Shown here piece after piece: positions 34,458 to 46,800 of a stretch of DNA of 64,000 bases. The DNA lies in the NCBI RefSeq assembly GCF_047511655.1, contig NC_133387.1, forward strand, positions 140,488,853-140,552,852. The letters are read 5' to 3'. Numbering within the stretch: the stretch's first letter is position 1; each line of letters begins with the position of its first letter. This DNA comes from Castor canadensis. Its lineage: Eukaryota > Chordata > Mammalia > Rodentia > Castoridae. The position numbers and the translations under genes are program-made. Under the pieces are notes generated by a model. That model was not told where the DNA came from and ran no database searches. It worked only from the letters and a program-made list of their open reading frames with translations.

Positions 34458-34593
34458 CTCCGTGCCGAGCGTGTGCGTGCTGCGCTTCCTCGCGGGCTTG
34501 TGCGCCCTTAGGCGGCCTCACAGGAGAGCGACGCTGTGCGTACGCACGCAGGACTCCAATAAAGTTTTCTTCTTCAAAACACAGCAGGTGCCT

Positions 34594-34608
34594 ATGGAGG
34601 CCGGGTAG
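34594..34608 (+). other. Minimal upstream ORF (Met-Glu-Ala-Gly-stop)
   Basis: ATG GAG GCC GGG TAG in the probable AP4E1 5' leader, 57 bases upstream of the main start. It would be translated only if transcription starts to its left, which I infer but cannot show. The context has G at +4 and C at -3. Confidence 0.5.
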
Positions 34609-34664
34609 GCTGCAGGAGCTGGGCATGAAGCCGGGCGGCCACAGGAGAGCCGTCGGCGGCGGCG

Positions 34665-34814
34665 ATGAGCGACATAGTGGAGAAGACGCTGACGGCGTTG
34701 CCGGGACTCTTCCTGCAGAACCAGCCGGCGGCAGGGCCCACGGCCGCCAAGACGTCCTTGTCGTCGAGGCTGGGCGGCCTCATCCGCGGCATCACCGCAC
34801 TCACCTCCAAGCAC
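34665..34814 (+). CDS. AP4E1: AP4E1 coding exon 1 (residues 1-50)
   Basis: Fifty complete codons from ATG to SKH, ending in phase 0 before donor GTAGGT. It lies in the CpG island. The start context has G at -3 and A at +4, so it is moderate rather than optimal. The N-terminal stretch rich in A, G and P (about residues 21-30) differs somewhat from human, as expected outside the folded trunk. Confidence 0.97.
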
Positions 34815-37800
34815 GTAGGTGCTCGGCGGGACGGGAGGGTCAGGGGCGCGCCGGGGAGGCCCTGGCCGATGGGTGAGATCTCTGTCGCCCCGCTCAGGGA
34901 CTGTTGGTGTGGCCACTTGTCCTTCTGTCTGTCTGGAGCCTCACTTCCTTGTTCCGAATGACAGCGGGGAGGCCAGGTTTCCAACCTTGGCCCTTGACAC
35001 TGACTCATTCCGATCCGGGGCTAATTTCTTTTGACTTCTGACCTCAACGTGGAAGAGGAGGGATATTTCACAGGTGCAGATATTCACAGATGGTTTCGCG
35101 GATTTGATGCGATGTCAAGCGTGTGTAAACATCCGGTGATATGCAGGTGGCAGTTATTATTGACCTACAGAGTTTCTTCCCCGCCTCAGTTTCTTCCTCT
35201 GCCACCTGCAAGATGTCACGCACCTGAACAGATCTGCTACCGAATCTGCTGTTGACACCTTGGGAAGCTTGAGGTTCTTGGGTTAGACCCATGGGTTAAG
35301 CATAGAAAAAACAAAATTCTCCCAAGAAGTCAAATGTGTTGAATAAGCCCTTGCCTTGGGTGGCTTCAGGAATGAGTAGTTCTCATAGAAAGTATTAGGG
35401 CTGGGGCGTGGTGCAAATGGTAGGGCATTTGCCTAGCATGCAGAAGACCCTGGGTTCAACTCCCAGTACTGAAAAAAAAGGAAGAATAGTAGTTATTAAG
35501 TTCCCATAGACCTTTGGTTATTGCACGGATTGTGTAAGATTTTGATTCAAAGCCTTAAGGAGTTTGCACATTAACGTGCGTTGTGTCATAATTTGTCCAA
35601 CAGATATTTAGAGAACAAGGTTATGTGTTAAGCCCGGAGGAAAATAGCATAAAGTACACTCTTTTTCTCTCAAGGAATTGATCATCTGTTTTGGGCTTAA
35701 GCTAAGTATAAACATAACTAGCCAGGTGTTGGGTGGCTCATGCCTATAATCCTAGCTCCTCGGGAGACTGAGATCAGGAAGATCCTGAAGCCAGCCTGGG
35801 GATAGTGGTGGGTGGGGAAGTGAGACCCTATTTCAAAAATACCCACCACAAAAAAGGGCTGGTGGAATGGCTCAAGTGATAGAGTGCCTGTCTAGCAAGA
35901 AATGAGGCCTCAAATTCAAACCCAGTACTGAAAAAAAGAAAGTATCCAAATGCTCTAAAGATTTAAAAAACTATTTTTTTTGGGGGGGGGGTAAGCTGGC
36001 ATAAGGTTAATGCTACCCTGGTTAGGGTCTGCTACACATTCCAAAATTATTTTTTGTGAACTTAATACTTTGTCTTCATAGTTTTGTTCTTTGCTAATTT
36101 GTATGACATGCTGAATGAGGGTTTTTGTTATTTGTTTTTGATGGGACTGGGATTTGAACTCAGGGCTTCATGCAGTCATTTTTTGGGTATTAAATTGTCT
36201 CTTGACAATAGGTATCCAAATGTGGTGGTACTTCACTAATAGTTCTTTTTTAGCCATCTTATGACCACCTAATTAGGATTGTAATTTAAAGATAGAACAG
36301 TGTTAGCCCAAAGTGGGGCCGATTTTTAAGTGCTTGAGATAAAATACAGTGCAGACATTGGAAGTAACCACATTGGTGTGTGTGTCTGTGAGATAAAATG
36401 TGTGAGAAAGAATGAAGAAAGGGCAGGGAATAAGAATAGAGTTTAAGGGAAAAAGACTTTGTGCTTCCCTGTAGGTCGTGTAAGATATCTCCATGAAGAC
36501 CTTTTACTTCTTAGGGGAAGTTTTCCAGTATTATAGAGAAATTCTTTCTACTTTTTCTTCACTTTTAATTTTTTGAAACCATTTTCTCCCAAATAGTCTT
36601 TAAAAGAGATAGCAACTGTACAAGGAAAAGAGGAATGGTGGGTTAGTCTGGAAATACTTATTCTCTCCAGGGATGATTCTGAGGCTTGGAGAAATGCCTT
36701 TAGACAGATCTTAAGCACATGATATTTATAACTTTTATAGCTATGTTTCTTTTTAATTGAAAGCATCATAAGTTGTATTTTCCCCTTTAAACTACTGCTG
36801 CAGTTAAAAAGATACTCAAGCATTGAAATATTTTCACTTTTTCAGGAAGAAGAGAAATTAATCCAGCAAGAACTGAACTGTCTGAAAGCAACTATTTCTG
36901 CTCCTACTACAACTCCAGTAAGTTTGCATAGTTAGTCCTGCACATTGAATTTGGAATCTGGGCCACTGTCAACTCAACAGTGGCATCTAACTAATGATTT
37001 CCAAATTTTACTGTATTATAGTCAAAATCAGTTACAGATGGGAGCAAGTCAGACATCAATTTAGGATTATCATTGACTGGCTGAACTGGAACAAGACTTG
37101 CCTGATTATGTCAAGTCAGGACCACTGTGATGATAATTATTAAATGAAATTATCCTACTGGGACTCTAGTACTGATCTTATTATTTTAATGTATACTTGG
37201 AAAAGTTAGGAATGTCATGTAACACAGTCTTTTTAGACCTGAAATGATAAATTATTGGTCTTTCTGCTCCGCCCTCCCCCCCCCCCCCCCCCCCCGGCAC
37301 CCCGTGGTGCTAGTGATTGAACATAGGGCTTTATATATAGCTGAACAAATTCTTTATCACTGAACTACATCCCCAGCCACTATTATTGTAGATTTTTTAG
37401 TTTTGTGTTGTACCTTTTGGTATATAGAGTGGCTGGCAAGGTAGAATAATTGTTATCTTGCTAGGAAACTGAGTATATTGTACAGAAGCTAAATCAACAC
37501 CGAATTATTTTTAAGCTTGGTTCCGTATAATTTGTGTTTTCAAACAGCATTCATTCAACAGCTATTTGATGAGTGGCTATCCTATGCAGGCCACTGTGAA
37601 GCTATGCACACATAGAGTAGGACTTAGGCTTTTGCTGATCTTAGGATTTTTTTTTATCAACATGTAATAATTGTACATCTTTAAGGGGTAGAGGGTGATA
37701 ATTCAGTACTTGTATACAATGTGTAATGCCAGTTTTTAAATGAGGTTTTTCTCTAGCCACAGTTGTTCAGCTAGCCTTTAGTGAGCGCCATTTATGTACA

Positions 37801-40800
37801 AGTCACTGTGGGAATGTTTTACTTCCCGCCAATAAAAATATCAAAGTAATCCTTTTGCTTGAGTACATGATCATGAACATGAATAACACTTGTAAAGTCC
37901 AAGAGAATGTATGTATTTCCTTTGTGGTCATAATATGATGTGGATACATAAAACTTAAGATGTTGTTAATCTGATATATCTGTGTTTGTGTATGTGTCTA
38001 TAATTATGTGGATGTGTATCTGTGTATGTAAAATTTTTGTGCTTCATGGCACTTAATAGAAATGTTAAGCAGAAATTGTTTCTCTTTTTACTTTGTTAGA
38101 TTTCTGTTTTGTATAATTGGTGTCACTGTATATAATTTTTTCTTGTGATAAGTCATAAACCTGGTATTGAGTAGAAGAGATTAACGGGTTATAGAAGTTA
38201 GGGAGTCAGAGTTTGGAAGGAAAATTGTATAATTGTGGCCATCCAGTTTGGGCATGTCTCATTGAGTAGGTGGTCATGTAGAGGTAGGATGACTAGAGAA
38301 ATTGTACAGAGAATTCCTGCATTGGGGAATGCAATTTTTTCTCTAAATACAAGAGAATAATATGTGCATAATCTTACTTAAATAAAGCTCATAATGACTT
38401 TAAAAAACTCTGAGATACTCTTACAAATCCAGGGTTGAAACTTAAATTAATACTTTTGTTCCTAATTGATGTAGAAGTCTTTGAAGAGAGACTTGCAGTA
38501 TTATTTCAGTTTTTTAAAAGAAATATTTAATAGTCTTAACTAATATGTTAATTAACTTTATTGCTTTAAGCACAAGTGACCTAAATTAAACCTCATTTCC
38601 CTAAGATTTACACACATACCCTCACACAAAATATTAAATATATCTTTAAAATATTTGTATTTTACTGTTTCTTAAGTATTTGTGATCTAATACTTCCGTT
38701 ATTTGCTGGGTGTGGTGGCTCACACCTTTAATCCTAGCTACTTAGGAGGCTGAGATTGGTAGGATCCTGATTTGAGGCCAGCCCTAGAGAACAGTTTGAG
38801 AGACCCCATCTCTAATAACCAGAGCAAAATGGATTGGATTGTATATGACACAAGTGGTAAAGAGCTTTCTTTGCAAGCATGATGCCCAGAGTTCAAACCC
38901 CAGACCCACCAAGAAAAAAATTCTATAATTTGTTAACCCTACTTTTTTCTTTTATTCTCTTCTACTTAATTTTTAGATATTTAAAAGTCTGATTTTTTTT
39001 TTGTTTTGTTTTGTTTTGTTTTACTTTAGACAGGGTCTCACTATGCAGCTCAGGCTGTCTTTGAACTCAAGATCCTCCTGCTTTTACCTTCCAAGTTCTG
39101 GGATTACAGGAATGTGCCACCATAATTGGCTAGCTTTTCTCTATTTTGAAACACTTTATATTTTTATCTTTGATGATAATATGCTGAAATTATTGAGAAT
39201 TCAGATATTGTCTTAATAAAACAGATTTATAGAATCTCTCTGAAATTTGTAGCTTGTATAGCAAATATTGAGAGAGCTCATTAAATATTAAATATTATTG
39301 AAGTGGCTATCCAATTAATGAAATCATGCCTCTTAGTTCATAGGAGTTGCAAGAGTTATCAAAAAAGAGTATCTATAAAGCAGACTGTTGCATATTATAT
39401 GTAGCACAACAATTCTGACAAAGACTTAGGTGGAATTTGATTTTTTGTTTTTGAGACAGGTTCTTGCTATGTTGCCCATGCTGGTCTTGAGCACCTGGGC
39501 TCAAATGACCCTCCTTCTGCAGCCTCCCACCTCATCCTCTTGCATACTTGGAGTACAGGCATGCACTTGACTTGCAATTTGATTTTTATTTATTTTTTTG
39601 CAATACTGAGATTTGAACTCAGGACCTCATGCTTGTTAGTCAGGAGCTTTTACCACTTGAGCCACTCTAGCAGCCTTGCAATTTGATTTTTAAATGTGAA
39701 AAATATTTTCATTACAGAAATTGTTATTTGTGGGAATTTTAAGGATGTTTTCATTTGACAAAGTGTATTAAAATTGATGTACTGCATTTCAGATGCCAAA
39801 TAAGATTATTATGGATGAAGTTTTGTCTGAAGACTACATGTTTCATATTATAATCAAATTTTACACTATAGAAACATAGAATTTAAATTAGCTACAGTTG
39901 AAAGTGGTGGCTCACACCTATAGTCTTAGCTGTTCAGAGGTGGAGATTGGGAAGCTCTAGGTTTGATGCCAGCCCAGGCAAAAAGTTCACAAGTTCCTCT
40001 CTCAATCAATAAAAGCTGGGCATGGTAATACATGCCTGTTATCTCAGCTATGCTGGAAGCAAAAATAGGATCATAGCCCAGGCTGGCCAGGAGATAAATG
40101 CATGGCCCTATTAGAAAAATATGTAAAACTAAAAGGGCTGGGGGTGTGGCTGACATGGTAGAGTACCTGCCTGGCAAGCATAAATCCCTGAGTTCAAACC
40201 CTATTTCCCTCTCTCCTCAAAAAGAAATAGCTATAGGTGATTTATAGTGTTTCTACCACAAAATATTTGAAATAATTTTACTAAAATTAATACTGTTATA
40301 ATTAAGATTGAGAGATTTTATTTATATAGTCTGATTTTTATTTATTTTTGGTGGTACTGGGCTTTGTTTGAACTCAGGGCCTCAAACTTGCTAGGCATGC
40401 ATACCACTTGAGGCACTCCACTAGCCCGAGTGATTTATTTATAATGTATATATATTATGTCTTCAGGGATTAAAGGATTCTCCTGTTAAATGATTATGAC
40501 ACACAAGAAAGTCAAAACATTCCAGTGACTGGATATTTTGTTTTTCAGAAAATGATGAAGGAATGTATGGTGAGACTTATATATTGTGAAATGCTTGGAT
40601 ATGATGCTTCCTTTGGCTATATACATGCAATCAAGTTGGCCCAACAAGGAACCCTCTTAGAAAAAAGAGTAGGTATGTATGTGTTTTAAGACTTTCATAC
40701 TTAATGTTGTCCTTAAGATTCAACTGCTATAAAAATGAATGACATAGGGGCAGGGGAGACAAATGATCCAAGTGTTGTATGCACATATGAATAATAAAAA

Positions 40801-43800
40801 AATAAAAAAAAAAAGAAATATGGCACAGTTCAGAAAGGGAAATGCATATGAATGAGGAAAAACAAGGTAGTGATATATATGGGTCTGGTTTTTGTTTGTA
40901 AGAAATGAGTTATGTATATGGGATGAATTCCTGAGTGTGAGTGAGACTGTAAAAAATAATAATTTAATAAAAATGTGTTTATACAAACCAGAAAGGAAAA
41001 AAAAAAAAGAATGACAGCAGATACAGAGTATGTTTTTAGAACACTGCATTATATTTTCCAAAACTTTAGCACTTCAGAAACTAAAGTGTACAAATGAAGT
41101 CACTTTTCCTATTTATAGTATTTTGGAGTTATAGAGATTAAAGACTGCCTGATCTTGTGATAGTGGTTAGATGACTACATATGTTTGTCAAAACTCACAG
41201 AACATTGAGCTGAATTCTTAAAATGGGTGAATTTTCTTCTTTCTGTCTTTCCTTTTTTTTTTCTCCTGGTACTGGGATTTGAATTCAGGGCTTTGTGCAT
41301 AATAGGCAGGCACTGTACTACTTGAGCCATGCCTCCAGCTTCAAATGGGTAAATTTTCTTGTATGTAAATTGTACCTTAAAAAAACTGATTTTAAGAAGT
41401 CTGACTAACCTCATCAGTTTAATGGCATTAGTTTTTTTTTTTTTTTTTTAAAGACAGGGTCTCATTATGTAGCCCAGGCTGGTCCTGAGCTGGAAATCCT
41501 TCTTCCTCAGCTTACTGAGTGCTGGGATTGCAGGCATGTACCACCACACTCAGCTTTTTTCATTTTTTTGAGACAGGGTTGCACTGCTGTGTAGCCCAGA
41601 CTGACCTCAAACTTGCAATCTTCCTGCTTCTACCTCCTAAGCGCTGGAATTTTAGGTGTGTACTACCACACCTGACTGAGAAATGTTTCTTTATAAATGA
41701 AGCTGAAGACTGAGGATGTAGTCAGTGATAGAGTGCTTGTTCAGCATGCACTAGGCCCTGGTTTCAATACACAACACTGACCATAAATAAATAAAATAAA
41801 AACGAGAATAGGAGTGGGCTGGTGGATATCAGGGGACTCTAAGAAGGGTTTTCATTCAATGTCCACTTGACAAAACAGCCAATAAAATAAAACCAGAATT
41901 CAGTAGAATAATTTTAAATATCCTGCTCTCACTTCTAGAAATGTTAACTATGAAGATTAGAGGTATCTTTTTAAAAATCTTGTCTGTAGCCATCCTTTAG
42001 GATTATAAGGCTAAATTCTTTGAAGGACTTAAACCTTCCATTTCATAGATTGTTTTATATCAGAATCCCCAGAAGGAAGGACTATAGAGTAGTATAGGGA
42101 TGGATGTATTCTTTATTCAGTGGGGATGATAATGTCATATTCTTAAGGACTAGGATTCTTCACAAATTACATTGACCATGCTGTCAGATGATGAAGTGGG
42201 AATGGAGAAGTCTCTTCATATGGATTCTGCAATTATATGCACATAACATTCCTCTTGTTGAACCCCAGTCCATCCCAAACACTCTTCTATGTCCTAGATT
42301 TATTATATTCTTTTCTCCAAGTAGAATGTTCTGCAGCACCCTTTTTCTACCTTTCCATCTTCCAAATGAAGTTTTAATTCTTCTGAGATCACTCATGTGA
42401 CTCCTGCCATCTGTTACTTTATGGTAGTATCTTTTCATATATTAGTATCTTGTCTTTTGGTTGGGCACTGGTGGTTGACACCTGTAATCCTAGCTACTTG
42501 GGAGGCAGAGAGCAGGAGGATCGTGTTCAAAATCAGCCGGGGCAAATAGTTTGCAGACCCTATCTTGAAAAATACACAACATAAAACAGGGCTGGTGGAG
42601 TGGCTCAAGTGGTAGAGTACCTTCCTAGCAAGCGTGAGGCTCTGATTTCAAACCCCAATACTGCCAAAAAAAAAATCTTGGTTTTTAAATTAATTCTGAC
42701 TTTTTCTTTTTTGTTAAAGTAGTCTTTAAGGCTGGGCATGTGGCAAATGCCTATAATCTAAGTGCTCAACAGGCAGAGGCAGGAGGATAGTGAATTTGAG
42801 CCCAACCTGGGCTATGTGGCAAAACCCTATCCCATAAAACAGATAACAACAACAAAGTTAAGTAGTCTTTATCAGTAACTTACTTTTCTTAAAATTTTGA
42901 TTTTTGTTAAAGGTTATGTAAAAGCAGAATTTTATTCTGCAAGTGTTTTCTTATAGTCTTGCAAAGCCCTTTCTGTAATATTCACTATTTTTAGTTGTCA
43001 TTCTGCACCTTGAAAATTCATCTCATTGAGGGTTTTCATACATCTGAAGTCTTCCTAATGATGTTGCTCTTTCATCTCCTGAAAGGTTGTATTTCGAGTG
43101 CTTTTCTCTTTTGCTTAGTTTTCTTCATAAGAAGTAAATGATCAAAAAAGAACTTTCAAATGTTGTTGAACATTTGGGAAAAGTGACACCAGTTTCATCC
43201 CTTTCATTTGCAAGTAAAAGCATGTTAGATGTGAAAAATTCAGTTACGAGAGGTGATAGTGGTGGCAGATGCTAGGTAAAAGTCTGGTATTTCTTTGCTT
43301 CCTTCCCATGGAATCTTTTCTTCTCATTTCCTTTACTTTTTTGCTTCTAAATCTTCACTATTTCTCTTCTTTCTAACATTTCTGCTCAATTTTGACCCAT
43401 TTTTCTTTATTCCCTTTGCATATTATCTTATAGTTGAGAAAATAGTGACACCTTTCTTGGAGACAGCTATTTTGTTAAGGACTTGGAAGACAGATCCAAA
43501 GAAATAAACTGTCAATAGTGGGATTTTTGCTTGAGTGGGAAAGATGTTTATTAGCAGAAAGTCTTCTCAAGCACATCATACTTACACAATATATTCAGTA
43601 TTCGTGGAATATGTGTGATGGGTGCCCACCGTATGCCAGGTGCTACAGTCACATGCAGGTGAATAACTTTCATTGCTTTCATTTTGAGAGTCCCAGCAGT
43701 CGGCAGGGAGGGGTGGAGGCAAACACAGCAGTTAGTGTTTACACTATTACTTTGTAATGGCCTTCATGGAGATATGGACCGTATGTTTTCTATGGTGGTG

Positions 43801-46800
43801 GGGTCACACCTAGGGCCTTGTGCGTGTTAGGTAAGGCCTCTTGCCACTGAGCAGCAGCCCTAGCCCTACTCACCTGCTTTTTCTCATCACTTGCCTCGTT
43901 TCCATAGTGATAAGCAGAAAAATTTGAAAATAATTGTCAATAAATATGGGTTAGTTGGTGTTATATTTGTACAACTATTGCTGTATACTGCCCTTTAGAC
44001 TTACTTTATTTTTATCCTTTTGGTTCTGAGAATTGAACCCAAGGTCTTGTACATGCTAAATGCATACATATACCCTTAGCCCCTAACTTCATTTTTAAAA
44101 TATGTGAAGCGTTATACACCATTACAAAGTTAAGACCTTATGAGGTGGGCTAGAAGTAGGAAAAGTTTGGGGCTCATGTAGGTTGCCTAGGGATGGGTCA
44201 GACCACCCTCACCTGGCTGGGAACTACCCATGGCCCTCCCCACTCATTCATTATTGGGTGGGAATCTCCTGGGCCTGCCCTCCTATGAGATAGTGTAGGT
44301 TTTAAAGGTACCTGAAAAAGAAAAGCTCTCTCTGCTGGCGGACTCTACCTGTGTCCACTGTGCCCTCTTCTTCTTCCCTTTCTTCACCTTGCAGAATGGG
44401 TGACTCCCCTTCATTCAATAAAGCTATTCTACCTCAACCCATCCATGTGCTCTGTTTGGATTCTTTCGTTTGGAGCACAAAAACCAAGATCATCTGATCA
44501 CACACTGCACTAGCACCATTAACAGTTTTAGGGATCAAACCCAAGGCCTTGCACATAATAGGCCTGAGCTGTACCACTGAGCTACATCCCCAGCCCTGTC
44601 TTCTATTTTTTTTGAGACAGGGTGTTGAACTTGCTATGCAACCCAGGCTTGCACTCAAATCTCTCAATCCTCCTGCCTTTGCCTCCCAAGTACTGGGATT
44701 ACAAGCCTGTACTTCCGTGCTTGGCTCTATAGTAACTTAATTTTTGAATGATGATATGTTTGGCTATAAGATAGAGAATGTTTTCATTCATAATGTAGAG
44801 ATGTGTACAAGAGAGATAGATGGACTAGGGGCATAGTTTAAGTGGGAGAGCCTTGCGTAGCAAGCTCCAGGGCCTGAGTTCAATCCCTAGTATGGGAGGA
44901 AAGGAGGAGGGGAATGGAGGGGAGGAGAGGAGAGAAGGGAGACATTTAATGTCTTTTACAGGACTTTTAAGTTGATACACATCCTATGAAATACATAATT
45001 CTGAAAAATTTCAGAATGAAGAACACCTAAAATTTTCCTTACCAAGATTTCTTAACCTCATATTTTGCAATTTGTTTGTATGTTTACCTGTAATAATATG
45101 TTTGACATTAAAATTTGAAATATATTATTGCTTTGTTTAACTTCCTATGAAAGGCTTACTTATTTTCGGTAGCTAGTAATGAGACTTTTCCCTTTATTTT
45201 TTATAGGTTATTTGGCTGTTTCTTTATTTCTACATGAAAGTCATGAACTGTTACTTCTCCTTGTGAATACAGTGGTAAAGGTAAGACTGTATGTTGGTTA
45301 ATATGAAGTCTCATATTATTCATGCTGGCATCTGACATTTCTCCTTAGTCATATTGAATTCAATAATTGTGGAAGTAGATGGACTGAGAATGATCTTTTA
45401 AGTCATATTCCGTATCTGTAAAATGGTAAAAAATAATAGAATTTAGTGAGTTATGAGGACTAAAAGTGCACTGTGTGAAGTAGTAGCTCCTACTGTTGCT
45501 GCTGCTCTTGTTCATATTATTGTCTAGTTTTAGAACACACAGTTGGAATTATAACACAGATCACCAAGCTGTTAGTCAGGTGCTATTCCTGTGCTGTTGT
45601 CTTTTCCTCTAGGATCTGTTCTAAAGGAATATAGATGTAAGCTGAATAATTGAAGTTTTTACAATCTAAAAAGTCATTTTAATCAGGCATAGAATACAAT
45701 TAGGTAACTGAATTTCACAGATAATAAAAACATAACTTAGTCCATACTTATAAAATTTTGTTCTATTAAACTTCTAGCCAAAATTAATAATGAAGTATAA
45801 TTGAATTGTTTGACTTTTTTCCTGTTTATCCTTATCAGACTTTTTTTGTTTTTTTGATGGTATTAGGGTTTGAACCTAGGAACTTGTGCTTATTAGGCAG
45901 GAGCTGTACCACTTGAGGCATGCCTTCAGTCCTTTTGCTTTCATTATTTTTCAAATAGGGTCTCATGTTTATGCCTGGGTGGGCCTGGACATAATCCTCT
46001 TATTTATGCTTCCTGTGTAGCTGGGATGACAGGTGTGTACCACCACACCAGCTTTTATTGGGTGAGATGGGCGGGGGGGGGGGGGTCTCTTGAATTATTT
46101 GCCCTGGCTGGCCTCAATCTGTGATTTTACCAATCTCTCTCTCTCAAGTAGCTAGGATTATAGGTGTGAGCCACTGGTGCCTGGGCTTGTATTAGTCTTT
46201 TGATGTGTGAGATTATGGCTATATCTTTTGAGTTTTAAGTAATTTACTATGTTAAAGTTACTAGTGGCTTAAATTTTTTTCAAACTTTTAAAGCTTGTAT
46301 TAGTCTTTTGATGTGTGAGATTGTGGCTATATCTTTTGAGTTTTAAGTAATTTACTATGTTAAAGTTACTAGTGGCTTAAATTTTTTTCAAACTTTTAAA
46401 AATGTACTTGGAAGTTATATCAGAATGGTTTATAAACGTGCAGATGTAAGAATATATGAACATATATATTTTATTGTGCAAATTCTAGAATTACTTTTAA
46501 ATTAGTTAATGAGAGAAATTCATAACATTTCTTTTTGTTACTGGTTTGGAAAAGTTTTAAAGGCTGTAATGAAGGAGACGAAACAGTTTCCTTTTGTATC
46601 AGTTGCCTTTAGCTATATTTATCTATTGACTCTGTTAGAGCAAATGAAACAAATAGAAGAAGTTCTGTAAACTATGAATAAGTGTGATTGTACAAATTAA
46701 TTACAAAGCCATGAGAAAATCACTAAGTATATAGGACTGTTGCAATGTTAAGTTTGCCATTGTTATTTTGAAATTTTATAATGAATGTTTCCTTTGCTTA

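Larger units (their letters stand above)
33975..34880. promoter_or_regulatory. AP4E1: CpG island with AP4E1 promoter and exon 1
   Basis: CpG density rises sharply just right of a SINE and falls again inside intron 1, while the flanks are AT-rich and CpG-poor. It includes the ETS-core array (34374-34457), an NRF1-like stretch TGCGTACGCACGCA near 34537-34550, and exon 1. I see no TATA box in a convincing place, consistent with a housekeeping promoter. The exact start of transcription cannot be fixed from sequence alone. Edges are approximate. Confidence 0.9.
34815..36845 (+). other. AP4E1 intron 1
   Basis: 2031 bp, GTAGGT to TTTTTCAG. The first ~60 bases are still GC-rich. It contains an ID SINE (35398-35480), a B1-ID composite (35722-35940), a G-run near 35985 and a short minus-strand ID remnant near 36135-36172. 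The remainder, including 36180-36830, is unique AT-rich sequence with nothing I can name. Confidence 0.9.
36918..40548 (+). other. AP4E1 intron 2
   Basis: 3631 bp. It holds a C20 run with an ID SINE, an L1 tail fragment, a B1-ID composite, two B1 SINEs and two minus-strand ID copies (listed separately). 37750-38700 and 39140-39430 are unique, AT-rich, with no signal I can support. Confidence 0.9.
34625..40589 (+). other. Overlapping out-of-frame upstream ORF, 100 codons across exons 1-3
   Basis: ATG at 34625 (G at -3, A at +4) opens 40 bases before the AP4E1 start in another frame. It runs through exon 1 (63 codons plus a base). After normal splicing it stays open through exon 2 and ends at TGA 40587-40589 in exon 3. 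Its predicted product is Arg-rich in the middle and I do not recognise it. It may be a regulatory uORF with no product. Confidence 0.45.
40673..45206 (+). other. AP4E1 intron 3
   Basis: 4534 bp, the largest intron here. It carries an L1-derived insertion (40745-41008) and at least ten SINE copies. 41810-42460 and 42860-43780 show no gene or repeat I recognise, apart from a faint MIR-like piece near 43570-43650. 44880-44945 is purine-rich after an ID copy. Confidence 0.9.

Noticed and set aside
34286-34876. 196-codon + ORF with a repeated heptapeptide upstream of and over exon 1
   Set aside because: The heptapeptide is just the 21-bp DNA repeat translated. The AP4E1 frame is the conserved one in this segment. 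Only its 3' part, from ATG 34625, is kept, as a possible uORF.
34518-35008. Two antisense ORFs (132 and 138 codons) over exon 1
   Set aside because: Open frames are common in GC-rich islands. They are shadows of the AP4E1 coding strand, with no recognisable protein.
46185-46400. The 108-bp repeat as a SINE target-site duplication
   Set aside because: Both copies lie on the same side of the SINE, and target duplications are 7-20 bp.
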